Source: Distichodus sexfasciatus
Lineage: Eukaryota; Chordata; Actinopteri; Characiformes; Distichodontidae
DNA length: 64,000 bases
Direction: 5' to 3'
Assembly: GCA_032718565.1 (NCBI GenBank)
Contig: JAVGVS010000239.1
Location: forward strand, 62,001-126,000
Shown: piece after piece, positions 13,401 through 27,500 of the stretch
How the letters are laid out: each line of letters starts with the position of its first letter
Position numbering within the stretch: position 1 is the stretch's first letter
The notes under the pieces: generated by a model
Seen by the model: only the letters and a program-made list of their open reading frames with translations
Told to the model about the DNA's origin: nothing
The model's database searches: none
Program-made: the position numbers and the translations under genes

Positions 13401-15130
13401 CAAATAAAATACTACTCATGTGAAGTACAGATACTCAACAACTCTACTTAAGTACAGTACTCAAGTAAATGTACTTAGTTACTGTCCACCTCTGCCTGAT
13501 TGTGTCTCATCTATAATAGAATCAAGAGTGGCTTTGAATCATTTTGCAAGGAGTAAGCAAAGAATCTTATAATCATTATTAAGATTAGGTTTTGGAATCA
13601 AAATTATTACTCCTTGGGTCATAGTAGGAGGAAGAGATTCAACTTCTATACTTTCTTTAAAGACTTCTAATAAAAAGGGGGATAATTGTTCAGCAAAACT
13701 TTGTAAAACTTTGTAAATCCGTCACTACCTTGTTAGTTTTCAATGCATTAATAGCAGACAGAACCTCCTCATGTAAGATGTTATTTTCACATAAGGACTT
13801 ATTAGCTTCTGTTAATTCTCATTGGAGTCCAACAAAGAATCTGTTTTTTCGCCGGAACAAGTTGAAGAATAAATGTTCTTAAAGAAACTAGCACAAAAGT
13901 AAGCAATTTTCTTTGGATCTTCAGTAATGGTGTCATCAACGATTAACTTATCAAGACAAGAGGAATGGAATCGTCTATTTTCCAGTCTGAAGAAATAAAA
14001 TGAATTCTGCTCTCCCTCATCGAGTCATTTACTTCTAGACCTAATATAAGCTCCTTCGGACTTTCTTCTGTACATCTTGTCCAGCTCATTCTGGAGGTTA
14101 GCATACTCATATTTCTCAACATCTGAGAGAAGTCTTTGTTGAGAGAAAGAAGTTAATTTGCTGACAACCTGCTCTTCTTTTTCTCTTCTAATTTTTGCCA
14201 AATTGGAACCAAATTTTCTATAAAACTTTCCTATTTCAAATTTACATAACTCCCAATTAGACTTGTACATTCTTTCATTTTGAGCTTTTGTCCAAAAAAC
14301 CTTGATAAACTCTTTTATCTTTGTAAAAAGGAATTATTTAATTTCCATAACTTTGCATATTTAGAAAGAAGACCAGAATCATGAGTGAAGTTAATGTTAA
14401 TTGAAATTGCCCTATGGTCTGTTAAGGGGGCACAAGAGATATCAGCTGAGACACTGTTTCTCAAATGTGAAGATATTAACCAATAATCAATTCTGGGCTG
14501 CAGAGAGCAATCCTTATTGCTCCAAGTGTACTGAAGATCATATGGAAACAACTCCCTCCAGACATCTATCAAATCTAGTTTTTGCATAAAGCTTCTCAAT
14601 AATGTATTCGCATTAACAGAGGACTTTGGGGGCCATCTATCCAAAGCATTACTAATAACCATATTAAAATCTCCACCTAAAATTATTGAAGCATTTGGGA
14701 ATTTAAGTAACCACTGAGATATTTTCTTTTCTATAGTATTAAGTAGGGCAAGATTTTCTTTCAGAGTATTGTACCCATACACATTAACTATAATAACAGG
14801 TAAGCCATTTATCAATGAAATAACAGCAGCAAAATGACCTACTGGATCTAAATCAGACAGCAAAACAACCCCACCAAATCTGTTTTTAAATATACCCACA
14901 CCAGATGATCGTTCAGTTCCATGTGATAGCCAAAGCTCGTTACCCCATTGTGATTTCCAGAACTTTGTATCCTCTAAAGTGCAATGACATTCTTGAAGAA
15001 AACAAAAATGAGGTTTGTGTTCTTTCGCAAACAGAAAAAGTGCCTTTCTTTTTATGTTATTTCTAAGACCTCTGGCATTAAGAGCAAACAATAACATGCT
15101 CTCTACCAGCTGTAACAGACAGGGAAGGGG
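10489..15130 (-). mobile_element. L1/Tx1-like LINE, 5'-truncated, ORF2 degraded and split by a MITE
   Basis: ORF2 reads leftwards. The apurinic endonuclease domain is at 14315-15097 (LNARGLRNNIKRKALFLF start, GGDFN, RIDYW, TDHRAI). A linker with coiled-coil character is at 14025-14270. Reverse transcriptase is at 11086-12600 (FLDFQKAFDSVEHDF, QLADDTTLF, with the active-site ADD present). A C-terminal CX2C zinc-knuckle-like segment (CSFCECDCETDMHLFWSC) lies in 10649-11086. Frameshifts separate the blocks, and an 882-bp hAT MITE sits at 12613-13494. No ORF1 is visible, so the copy is 5'-truncated about 380 bp before the stop codon of gene B. The 3' untranslated part (about 10489-10650) recurs at 39746-39950. 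Inactive. It occupies most of the interval between gene A exon 1 and gene B exon 10. Confidence 0.88.
12613..13494. mobile_element. 882-bp hAT MITE inside the LINE
   Basis: Terminal repeats CAGAGGTGGGCAAAGTA and, inverted, CAGAGGTGGACAGTAACTAA. The exact 8-bp target duplication CCTGATTG is at 12605-12612 and 13495-13502. The interior has many AAGTACTTAAG-type words. Sister copy at 25690-26992. Confidence 0.93.
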
Positions 15131-15509
15131 TCTGTGATGTCAGAACTTATTCCTTAGTGGGCTCATGTGACCTCAGTACGTTCCCTGTACACCTTCAAAC
15201 ACACAATACAATACATGAAAATAACACACCAACCAGAAAATTTTGTTCTTCGTGTTTTCTTTTGTTGCTCAGAGTTTAACAAATATATTACAAATATAAA
15301 ATGTTATGTCATGTTCACTTTCATTTCACTAATTTGTTTCTTTACTTTTTTTACAAGCAATACTACAGCCAGTCATACTACAAACCTCAGTGGGGTTTTA
15401 ATTTATGGACAGCACCATGGTCAGTGATTTAGAAACACACTGATTACTGGGGTACAATAATCTATAAACCTGTCCATATATTCTATCATAAAACACATCA
15501 GTCACATGT

Positions 15510-18500
15510 TCAGAAGCAAATTTCCCCAGTTATGATGGACCTGTAGTAGGCATGTGTTAGCGGGATGTAACTCTGGCTGCTCTCCTGTAGAACATATACT
15601 GGCAGTGGGATGCTTGCAGGATTAAACCCCTCCTTCTTCAAAGACATCTTCACCTTTTTAAAGGTACTGGTAAGCTCCATATTTCTCTGAAAAAGTAGTA
15701 AAGTGTTTAAACCAAACACATTCTTTCTAAATACACTCAGTGACAGATGAAATCATGCAGATTTTTCCATACAATAGATCAATCGATGGATAATGACAGA
15801 GACATAGAGAGAAAATGTTACCAGAATACGTATGAAGCGTGGTCTTGCATAGACAGCCAGGTAGTTACTGACGTGGACAAAAGTCTGTTGACCATCAAAC
15901 TCTCGTCTTTCCTTTAAGGTAACTGCTGCCATGCCAACACGACCCTCGTGACCTTCAGGGACATAATGTAAACATACAAATATGACTCATTATTTAGGTA
16001 CAACATATACAGTATGTAGCAGCTAAATGGTTTCTAACAGCATGTTTTGAATTGCAGTTGTCTTTGTTGAAAAAAAGGATGCATGTGGCTTTACTGTACG
16101 AGTGATATGCATGCATACTGCATTAATGAGGAGACATGGAAGGTTTTTTTGGTAGACTTTTTGGTGGAAGGACTGCATGGGTTTTCTTTGACCTTACTCC
16201 TCTTTTTTGTGTGGATAAAGTGGACACTGAATAAAGTAAATATATGCTGTTTAGTCTGTCCTTATACAATTGCTCATTTTGTCACATTTGAAATGGAAAC
16301 ATGAGTGAAGAAAATTGCAAACATCCAGTCATAAGACTGTACTCTGATCCGGAGATAGGGAACTCCTAAATTTTGTCAAAGAAAAACCTTCAGTTCCAAG
16401 CGGATTGTGTTTGGAAATAGATTAGGGCTGCAACAAACGACTATTTTTGTAATCGAGTAATCTATCGATTATTTTATCGATTAATCGAGTAATCGGATAA
16501 AAAATGTAAATGAAAATGACAATACATTTGTTATTAGGCTTATTCTACTGTGAGTAGAAGTTAGTCAAATACGCTTTATGTTGTTGTATTCAATTGAAAA
16601 TGAAGAAACATGAAGTTCAAGGGTCATTTTGAATCAATTTGGCCAATAAAATGAGTTGCTTTTGGCCTTTCTGGACTAGAACTGCATTTCCCACAATCCC
16701 CTGCAAATCCCACAATAAAGGGTTCAGTGCGTTCCGGAACGAACTATGAAAAAAAATCGATGGGAAAATCTTAATAAATGTGTGTATTGTGAGTGGAACG
16801 CTGGTTGTTATGGTTATTTATCAGCTAAAATATGCGTTTTGTCTGTAATAAAGAGGACGTTTTGACGGAAACGGAGCGTTTTAGCGAGTAATGTCGCTTA
16901 CAAACACAGCGTGCGTGTTTACATCGCAAAAAATGTCATTTATGCGTTTTCATGAATTTACTTCTGTTTTTGTGCACGGAATATCTCACAAATACGTTCA
17001 CATACAGAGGGATCTATTCTCGCCTTGATCGCGCCACTGAAAATATTGTGCGTCATTAATAAGCGTCTGTGTGAAACGCAAGCAGCGCATGCTGTAGCCA
17101 TTTAAATGACTTAAACGAAGCTTCGATTCTAGAAAAATTGCCTCGACCATTTTCTGTAATCGAATTATTCGAGTTATTCGAATAATCGTTTCAGCTCTAA
17201 AACAGATGCTAAATTTGTGTCTATGGCATCAGATGCTTCAAGTTTTTCAAGTAGAAGACATGACTCAGATGTTGGAAGTCAAGCCTCCTCCTGTGCTTCT
17301 TGAGTGCGCCTCAAAGCTCAGGAAGAACGAGCCATATTGCTCATAAAGTCTGCTGCTCTCTGGTTTACGGATGGATCAAATGCAGAGGTCATATTTTTTT
17401 GTTGTGCACTGTGTGCTGTGCTGTGTTCACAATCACAAATAATCACTCACACAGGGCACACTGTATATTGCGACCAATTTGGAGAACTTGTGGCATAAGC
17501 AGTTTAAAAGGATCTCCCCAAGGAAGGAAAACTTGAATAGTAGAAATCTCTGCTAATAAGCTGGTTAATGGTCACTACAACATATGTTTACCCATAAAGA
17601 ACAAAATTGCCAACTTTCTGAATAATCGAACAATTGCTGAGCAGCAAAGATGAGCTCTGTGCTAGCAACTTCTGGCTCTCCTCCTTTCTTTTTTTTTCTC
17701 TATATGTTGCATGTTTATTCTTTGCCTGTTTTTCTCTTTTTTGCGTGGATAAAGTAGATATATATCAAAGTACCCATCATCCATGTTACTGTTGGTCAGT
17801 GCTTTTGGCGAAGCCTAATGTTATGCTGAGACAATAAAAGAGGAAGGTTGTAGTCTAGTGATAAGATGCTTGCTTCTGGAACAAGAGGTGCTGGATTCAT
17901 GTCTTATATCCAGAATTACCACCACCGGGCTCCTGAGAAAAGCCCTTAACCCCAAGTTGCTCCTATGAGACTGTGCCTGTAATTAGGAAACTGAACGTTA
18001 CTCTGGATAAGACTGTCAGTTAAACATCATAAATATTAATGTAAAATGCACTGCACAAAAATGAACAAGGATTATTTACAAAAGGTACAACAAGAGCGGT
18101 GGAGATCCTCAATATGTGAGTAAACTTGCACTCCCCAATTCAAAAATTATCAAAAATTATTAGCCTCTATGTGAATTCTACAGGAAAAAAATTAACAAAA
18201 ATTGAGTTTTCTGCTTTTGAACTATACTTGCAATGGGACTGGATCAATTATTCACCACTGAAAATAATATGTTCTCAGGATGACGCATGAGCAAGACTAG
18301 GTAGCCCTTGATGACAAGACTTAAGAGACCCCACTTTTCCATTCTTTGTAATAAATAATTTTCTCGTACCAGAGCTTGTAAAAATTGCTCCCCTGGTCAC
18401 CACAAGATTTTGTTGAGAACCCTGCACATGCATTGGGCCACCTTTTGTTTTTACTACCAATAATGTCAAAATCCAAGAAATAATATCAATCTCTGAAAGA

Positions 18501-21500
18501 CTTTCTCATGGGAGTGATGATGCCACTATTTCTAAGCATTGATTTACGCATAGAACATTTGTATGACGCATCTCCACAAAGTATAAGTAAGGTTATTTGG
18601 CAGAAATAGAACTGGTTGTGGTTGCAAGTACAAGATCATCAAAGATGTTGTGAAGAGCCCCTGGATCTCTGCAGAGATATTTGTAACTGATCAGGATCTA
18701 AAGAATGTTGGAATGGGAGGGCGGGGCTTTTAACAATAAAAGCACAGTTAAAAGTGAGAGCATGATGTTGTGGGGCTATATTTCTGCTTCAAGCATTGGC
18801 TACCCTGTGTGTAATATGGAGGATCATAATTAAAGATGAGATTTAAAGAATAATGCTGAACACTGTTTGGTATTCCAATGATGGTAAGACCCCAAGCACA
18901 CATTAGAGTTGGTCCAAAACCTACGGAAGGACATCAAAATCGAACTAATGTGGCTTTCTAAAATCCCAGATCTCAGTTCTGTTGAGAATCGCTGTTTATC
19001 ATCCAAGCTCATAAACCATGTGACTGGGATGAACTTGAGCAAGGAGGAACAGTAAGATCTTATTATTGTACTGAGAATTTATTCTCAGTACAATAATAAA
19101 AAGTAATTGTACTTTTAAACAATTAAAAGTAATTGTTAAGTACTTAGCTTTCAGAAAGTACTGAGACTAAAAAGGGATTCTTTTTGCCATAGCTGTATAT
19201 GGCCTGTAATTACAGTTTTACTGCGAAAACAGTTCTAAGAAATTTCATATAAATAAAGTAATACACATTGAGATTCAAATACAATGATGTTTTGTTCTAC
19301 CTGGCACTGCCACACCATACACATTGGCGTCTTCAATGAAATCCAGCATTGCAATAACATCAGAGACTTCAGTGGTGGCCACATTCTCTCCCTTCCATCT
19401 GTTATAATAGATAAATAAATTGATAAGGCAAATTTTAATTCATCTGAAGTAAATGGAGTATACATCTGACTAGATAATTTGACAGTTCAAAAGAGAATAG
19501 AGATCTAAAGGTGCAGGAAATTATGCAATAAAAGTATTAACAACTCAAGAGGGGGAGATATTTCAGATTCATAAAGTCTTCTAATTAAATTCACATAAAC
19601 CTTTATTGATGAGTTGGGTAAGTAACCCTCATACCATCTCTAACAGATGCCGTCTTGGTCTATTAGAATGTTTCAAGTAGCGACAGAAACATTCTAGAAT
19701 TAAGAAAAATAAGTTTATTTCTGCTATGGTCCAAGATCCCCCAAGATTCAAGATTGTTCATTTGTCACATGCATAGTTATACAAGTACAACACACAGTGA
19801 AATGTATCCTGAACCACTCTTTCTTTGACTGTGCAACAATAGAAAAAAAGTTTAAAAAGTAAATCAAGGAATATGAGTTGAAATGTTAAGATAAAAATAT
19901 GAAATATATGTTCTCAATAGCACTTGACAATTACACTTCACACTGCATTACTCTGAGTGATGCAACAGTGGATAGGCAATTTTTACATTTTACTCACTTT
20001 GTTGCTCTTGAGCGATGGCCTAGTGGTATGTTTTTCCCCAAAAGACCTACACTGTGCGTTCAAATCTAACTCTCGCCTACTACAGAACTATCTTCACTGG
20101 GACCCTGTGAGAACCTATAATTATGAAATATAAGTTAAAACTCATTATGATTATGATTTTATTGTTGTGTGCTTGATTGTACACACCTACTAAGGTGTGC
20201 ATCTGAAACACCTCAATAATAATAACAGCCACACACTTTTCATGGTTCATTTATCTCCTGCCTTTCACTGAAAATGTAAAAATTATGGGTGACATTTTTC
20301 ACTCAGTGAAATTTGGTGTGCTTTCCTTTAGTCTAACAGGATCTTCTAGAAATAAATTGGATAATGACATGCTGCCTCTAAGTAAGTGATGCTTTTAGGT
20401 AACTAGTCACATCAAGAAGGTCCTGGGCTCTATCCCAGAACGGGACATTTCTGTTTGGAATTTGCCAGCTCTCCTCGTGTATCAGTGGGTTTTATCCAGG
20501 TGCTCTGGTTTCTGCCCACAGTCCAAAAGCACACAGTTTGGATTGATTAATTATTCTAAATTGGTGGGTCACTGCCTTGCACCCAAAGTCCCGGGATAGG
20601 CTCTGGTCCCTGCGACCCCAAGAGGGCTTAAGGGGTTAAGATAATGAATGAAATAAACCAGAATTGCACTACACATACACACCTAAAGGTGTCTCCAACT
20701 CGATCCTGGAAGTAGACAAAATCATCGTTATCAATATTCATCAGGTCACCACTGTTGAAATAAATGTCTCCTTCCTCAAACACATCCCGCAGTATCTTCC
20801 TCTCTGTCATGTCTGAGTTTCCAGCGTAGCCCACAAATGGAGTGATGCTTGTGATCTTCACTACAAAGAGCCCTGTCTTTCCTGAGATACACAATATTAG
20901 TATGCAATATTAATAAGTGTGTCATGTCTTTACATGCTTTTTTGTGTATGTGTGTGTGTTTTTTTGTTTGTTTGTTTGTTTTTTACAAAATCAGTTGACT
21001 CAGCTAATGGTAGACCTTTCCAAAACCTTGGTGCAACAGACTGAAGAGCACAATAACTAGGGATAACTCGGAGGCCCTGTTGCCCAGACCTAAGAGCACA
21101 GTAGGCTGAACAAGGTTCAGAAGGCTAGCAGTGTTCTCAGGCACTTGTCCATGTCCAGCTCTATAGGCGAGAATTAATTTTTTTAAAAATGTATTCTGTT
21201 GTGAACGGGAATCCAGTGCACTGAGAACAAGATGGCAGTAATATGAGCCTCCCAGTTGGATTTACAGCGGCTCATGTTCTGATCTGCTCAAGGGGATGCC
21301 CCTTTTCATCTCATCACTATTTTTTTCTCATTCTGTGCAAATAAATGAAAAGAGTACAGAAAATGGAGGGAGACTCACCTTTTGAGACAGGCACACAGCG
21401 CCCACTGCTGTCTCTAATAGGCTCTTCTTGTTCAGCATCGTACTGAATGAGTGCATGAGGGAAAACTCTCTGCAAATAAACCATTTCTGTCATAAAACTG

Positions 21501-24500
21501 CACAACTTTACCATAAGCTGTTGCAAAAAGCTCTGCCCAGCTCTCACCTTATGGTAGAAATTTACTCTGCCAACAGCGCCCACTTTTCCTGTGTAATTAA
21601 TAAAGCTCAAGATCCCATCAGAGGCAGCATAGAACTCTTTAACGTCCAAAGGTCCAAACCTGTGCTGAAATTCTCGCCACACGTCAGCGCAAAGACCATT
21701 TCCAATGGCCAGTCTCACGTTGTGTTGTTGGTCAATTTCTCCCTTGTGAAGTGTATAGGACAAGGGAGCAAAAACAGGCAAGAGGAGTGTATAAGTTTTG
21801 CTGAACCATACCTAGACTGACAATACTAAATTTTAAGCTGCTGATTCAGACTTGTAGTTTGTCTTTTGTGGGAGTATCTATAGTGAAGTACAGTAAAGTA
21901 AATCTAGCTGACATTGCAAACAAAGAAATCTGCATAAATATTACTTTTGATGAAAGAACGAAATGGAAGTAGAACCCAAAATCGTACATGTAGTAACTGT
22001 GGACAGTGCAAATGATTTGTTGTTTGATCAGTTTATAACAATCTGCATAGAATTGCATACATTCATTTTCGGCCAGCCTTAGCATTATTGAAGCAAGCAG
22101 AGTATTGCATGCCAATTGCATGCTAAAGTGTAATAAAAGAGAAACATTAAAAGAAATTCCTGAAAAATGTGCTGAAAACATGATTTGGTAGCTGATTGTG
22201 TGTTCTTCATTTACTTCCAGCATCGAGTTAGGTGTGTATGTGTAGTGCAATTCTGGATAATTTCAACCGTCCCCCAGACATTCCTGTGCGACGGGATGAG
22301 GATGTAAATCAAACGTTCCCGGAAGGTCCCACTTTGGATAACGTTTTTGGTTCAGGCCACAGAGACAATGTCAGTACCAAGGTGGTGACTTAAGGCAACT
22401 CGCAGGCGGTCGGTTTAGCCTTTCTGCCTGCAGTCTTGCCTTGGCTCCGGTTTGTCAATGGCTGCCTACACTTGAACCTACATAAAGGCTAGCTGTTATG
22501 TTAACTGAAATATGGGCAGCACCCTCCCGCGAGCGGTGGATACCATCCTGACTCAAAAGACCAGGCTCTCCCTCGAAAGTGGACCAATTATCTACAAAAC
22601 CTATGCTATTTTCAGAGCACCACTTTGACAGCCATCAGTTCATCGACCGAAGGCTGCTGTAGGTATCGGGGCTACGTCTAGCTCGGTGGGAACCAGAAAG
22701 AATTACTGCCTGCGACATTGTATTGACTAGCTCACACACCTCTTTAAAATTATTTTTGGTTACTTTAGACTGTCTGAGCTTGACATCGTTGATGCCGACA
22801 TGGACAACTATCTCGAAATATCTACGTCTATTACTGGCCAGCACCTTAAGATTGGCCCTGATGTCCGGCTTACCCCGACTGCTGGTGCCGCTAAGGGTCT
22901 AGCTATTTTCACATGCCGTAGAATAGAATAACCTATCACCAGAGCACTTTCAATAGGCATCTCAGCGGGTGTTACCTGGAGGCGTCATCTCATTTAAGGC
23001 TAAATACTCATTAGGTTTTACCCATGTCTAGATTTAATACGAATTAGATTTGAAAGGGGTGCCTTTCGCATTCTACATGAACTATTTTTGGTTCAAAGCA
23101 CAGCGACAATATGGTGGTACCTAGGTGATGACTCAAGGTTTAGCCTTTCTGCCTGCGGCCTGGCCTTCACTCCAGTTTGTCAATTTGTCCAATAAAGGTT
23201 TACTGGGCCACAGCTCCCGCATATACCTCCTCCCAAAAAGGGCAGTTTTTCACCATCATCTTATTTTGAGTGCTGTGCTTTTTCCAGCTGTGAGATGTGT
23301 CAATTCTGCCCCCTGCCTCCTGGTCCCCTCATGCCAAGAGGAGGTCCAGCGCTGGATGAGTAGCAGCTGTTGCCCCTTCTGGCCAGGGGACTTGCATTAT
23401 GTGAGCGACCTGGGCATTTCTGTTAATCTCAGGAAGATCACTTTGGAGGCGTAGCAGTAGGGTGTTCGCCCCATGATCAGAAGGTTGCAGGTTCAAATCC
23501 AGATCCGGCAAAGTTACCACTAAGATACTCATGAAGAAGGTACCACCCCCAAGCACTGATCTGCCCTTGTCGGCTGCCCAATGCTGTTTCAAAGATGGAT
23601 CAAATGCAGAGGTCACATTTCATTGCGGTGCACTGTGTGCTGTGCTGTGGTGTGTTCACAATGACAAATAATCACTCACTTTCAACTTGTCACATTAGCA
23701 GCGATTCGTGTTCCTATGGATAGAACTGGACTTGTGGCTGATGCAGGCATGACGCATGGAGGAAAGGTGCCTCGTGATTCTCACACAGACACACCTGGTC
23801 AGATGAGCATGCAGAATATGACAGGCTCCATCATTTCATTTTTGGGTCTGATGGCAGCGGCCATGTGTTAGTTTGGCTGGGCCTGTTGCATTTGAGACGT
23901 GTGCAGTACTGGTTTTGGGCCTAAGACTGAACCAGAGTGGCTCACGAGAGTTGAGATGTGTCCCCCGCCACAAGCTCTACTGGACACGGTGGATTGGAGT
24001 TGCCCTGACACACTCTTGCAAGGTGTGCGGCTGGGTGGATTGTGTCAGTAGACGCAGTTGTTCATGGACACATCACTGACAGGCTGGGGTGGCATGCTGG
24101 GCTGTTCTCAGGGTGGGCCCAATCACATCTCTGGTTGCTACATGCAGGTCACATTCCAGGTCTCCTGATTAAGGGGTGCAGACCTCATGCCAAGGAGAGG
24201 TCCACCACCGGATGAGTGGCAGCTGTTGCCCCTTCTGGCCAGGGGACTTGGGGCAGTTTGTTTATCCAGTGGCAGACTTTTTTGCCTCCAATGAGAATGC
24301 ACAGCTTCTAATCTGGTTCTCCCTGCGAGCCCAGTGATCACCCACTATTGGGTGTATAAACCTTGGCGCACCTCCACTAGCCTGAGAACCTCTTGTTGTA
24401 TGCCCTTAGCTGGAGCTCAGCTTGATAGCTCCAGACTGCCCCAGTGCCAGGTGGTACCCGGAGGGGCAGTTATTGACAATCTGCCCTCATGGGTGATTCC

Positions 24501-27500
24501 GGTCGTGGAAACGGCAATCATTCAGGCCAGGGCTGTAGTGTCATTATGTCCATTCCTGAGGGGATGCTTGATTGGATGGTGTTTGAGTGGGAGAGTCTGA
24601 TGTGGCTGGTCGTTAGCTGTCATCCAGACAGAAATGTAATGGACAGAAATGGACACTGTATTTAATGCTCCTTTTGTGTCTGACATGAAGTAAGATGCGC
24701 GCTCGTTCTCAGACACAATGTTTGCTGCTCCTTTGGTCATCAGCGTGAAGTAAAATGTTCCTTCAGTACCGAAAGTGGTATATAATGCTCCTTCAGTTTC
24801 TGAAGTGAGGTTGGATGCGTTTTCAGTCTCAGACACAATGTTTGTTGCTCCTTTGATCACTAACATGAAGTTAAATGCTTGTTCTGTCCCAAACGCAGTA
24901 TTTAATGCTCCTTTGGTTTGTAACGCAAAGTTAGATGATCTCTCGGTCTTAGATGTGATGTTTGATGGTCCTTTGGTGGCTAATATGAAGTTAAATGCTC
25001 CTTCATTGCTAACGCAAAGTTAAAAGCTACATCGGTCCCGGACACGGTATTTAATGCTCCTTCGGGTTCTGATGCAAAGTTAGATGCGCCTTCGGTCTCA
25101 TATGCGATGTTTGCTGCTCCTTCAGTCGTTAAAGAGAAGTTAAGTGTTTCTTAAGTCCCAAACGCGGTATGTAATGCTCTTTCAGTTTCTGAGGCAAGAT
25201 TGGATGCATTTGGATGCAATGCTTGCTGCTGCGATAGTTAGTTTGGCACCAATTGGCACGGTCTTTATCAGTCCCGGCGTGGCCTTTATCTCTCCCGACA
25301 CGGCCTTTATTGCTTCCAATTCGATTCCCTGACGGCATCAAATACATTTCCTGATTCCCTGTCGGTCTTCAATGCGACTTCTGATTACCTGTCAGTCACA
25401 AATACGTTTTCTGATTTCCTGCCAATCTTGAAAACAACTCGTGATTGACTGTCAGTCTAGAAAGTGGTTTCTGATTCTTCATCGGTACCTAACGTGTTGT
25501 CGGATGCTAAAGTCCGGTTAGCTGACATGTAGCTTATTAGCTGACATTATAACCCATTAGCCTCTCAGACTGTCTTTTCAGCCCCGCTAACTTCTCAGCC
25601 TGTTTGTATGGCCTGGTTAACTCATGGCCTGCCTGTATGGCCCAGCATGAACTACCACCACTTCTAATAACAAATCAGTCTACATTTACCAGAGGTGGGC
25701 AAAGTACCTAACTTCATTACTTAAGTGAAAGTACAGATACCACTAGTCAAATGTTACTCCGATACAAGTTAAAGTGGTACGGTCAATTTTTTACTTAAGT
25801 TAAAGTACTGAAGTACTTGTTTTAAAAAATACTTAAGTATTAAAAGTACATCATCTTTCACTGCGTTGTTGCATTATTGCCTTAAACACTTATAATACCT
25901 AATGTATCTGACTAGCTTGTAGAAGCTGTAGAATAAGGAACTGGTAGAATGTTACAGAATGAAACACAACCTGAACTGACAAAGAAAACCAGTCATTAGT
26001 TTATTTTTTTAAATTAATTATAAGATGACACACCCCAATAAAATGGCATGGTAATGTTCTGACCCAGCTCTGGCATTGTGTGCACATGTATATGTGTATG
26101 TTAATCACAGGGTTCCCACGGGTCCTTGAAATCCTTGAAAGTTTGTGAATCTGAACAAATAAGTTCAAGGCCCTGGAAAGTTTTTGAAAACAGGCAAAAA
26201 AAGACACCATCCTTGAAAGTCCTTGAATATTTTTTGGGAATTGAAATTTCATGGATGACAACCGCCATGTTATTATTTTGCCACCACAAGTTTGTTTAAA
26301 TCTATGCCTACGCCGACTTTTAATTTGCGAAAGTTCGTTTTCGGCACTACATTCTTGTGTTTCCTGTACATAGTCAACGTAATGTGTGCGTAGCCGCTTT
26401 AGGTGCAACCAGAGTTATGCTGAGTCAGAGTGGAAGTGAAGTAAATGCCGCCGCGTGTGGTCCTTGAATTTGAGGATATTGGTCCTGGAAAGTCCTTGAA
26501 TTTGATGTTAACTAAGGAGTGGGAACCCTGTAATCAGGAGGACAGTGCAATAGCTGTAAATGCAGCTCACAACATATCATCATTCCAACCTGCTTAAAAC
26601 CCAGCTCTACACCTCCAGCTCCATGACTTTACAACAGCAACAATGTCTTAATCAAGACAGAAAACAGCAGAACTGTCTGAACCTGGTTTTATAGTGACAA
26701 TCTACAGGCGTGATGCAACACTACTGATTACTGACAGACTGTCACCTGCCAAACAACCAATCACCTTTTAGAAAAGGGGGAATAACATCCACTTTATCCA
26801 CAGGTTTGAAAGTAACGAGTAACAAGAACCTTGATAGAAATGTAGTGAAGTAAAAGTACAGTATTTGTCTTTAAAATGTAGTGAAGTGGAAGTCATAAGT
26901 TTCCAAATAAAATACTACTCAAGTGAAGTACAGATACTCAAAAACTCTACTTAAGTACAGTACTCAAGTAAATGTACTTAGTTACTGTCCACATACACAT
27001 ACACACGCGGGCAGATGCATATAAGGCTATGTGTATGTTTGTCTATATATGTATATATACATATATATAAACAAACATATAGACATATATATATATATAT
27101 ATATATACTGTATATGTGTGTGTGTATGCTTGTATGTATGAAAATGTAATACATTTATTATCATTGTTATGGCTGTTTCTGAGTTCTGAGTTTTACCTGA
27201 CAAATGTACTTAAAAAAGGGATCTGGTGAGGATGTGACATGAAAAACAGACAATAACAATCTTTCAGCGGCTGGGTTAGGCGGCTGTCGGACTGCTTCGC
27301 GATTCGGACAGTGATCTGGTTAGGATATGAACCGAATGCCCCCTTTCACAATTTGCCAGTGATCTGGTTAGGATATAGCGAATCGCTACTCGTTAGTCGT
27401 TAGCCCTTGTAGTTAACCCAAACGCGGCTGAGAACGCGAGTAGGTAGGATTGCCACGTGAGTTGATCTAAGAACTCTCATACACGAAGAGTAAGGATTAC

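Noticed and set aside
19060..19110. Palindrome TACTGAGAATTTATTCTCAGTA as a transcription terminator
   Set aside because: A vertebrate Pol II context does not use such hairpins; more likely transposon-derived next to the Tc1 fossil.
24650..25230. CRISPR-like array of 30-bp units
   Set aside because: Units are contiguous and diverged, with no alternating constant repeat and spacer.
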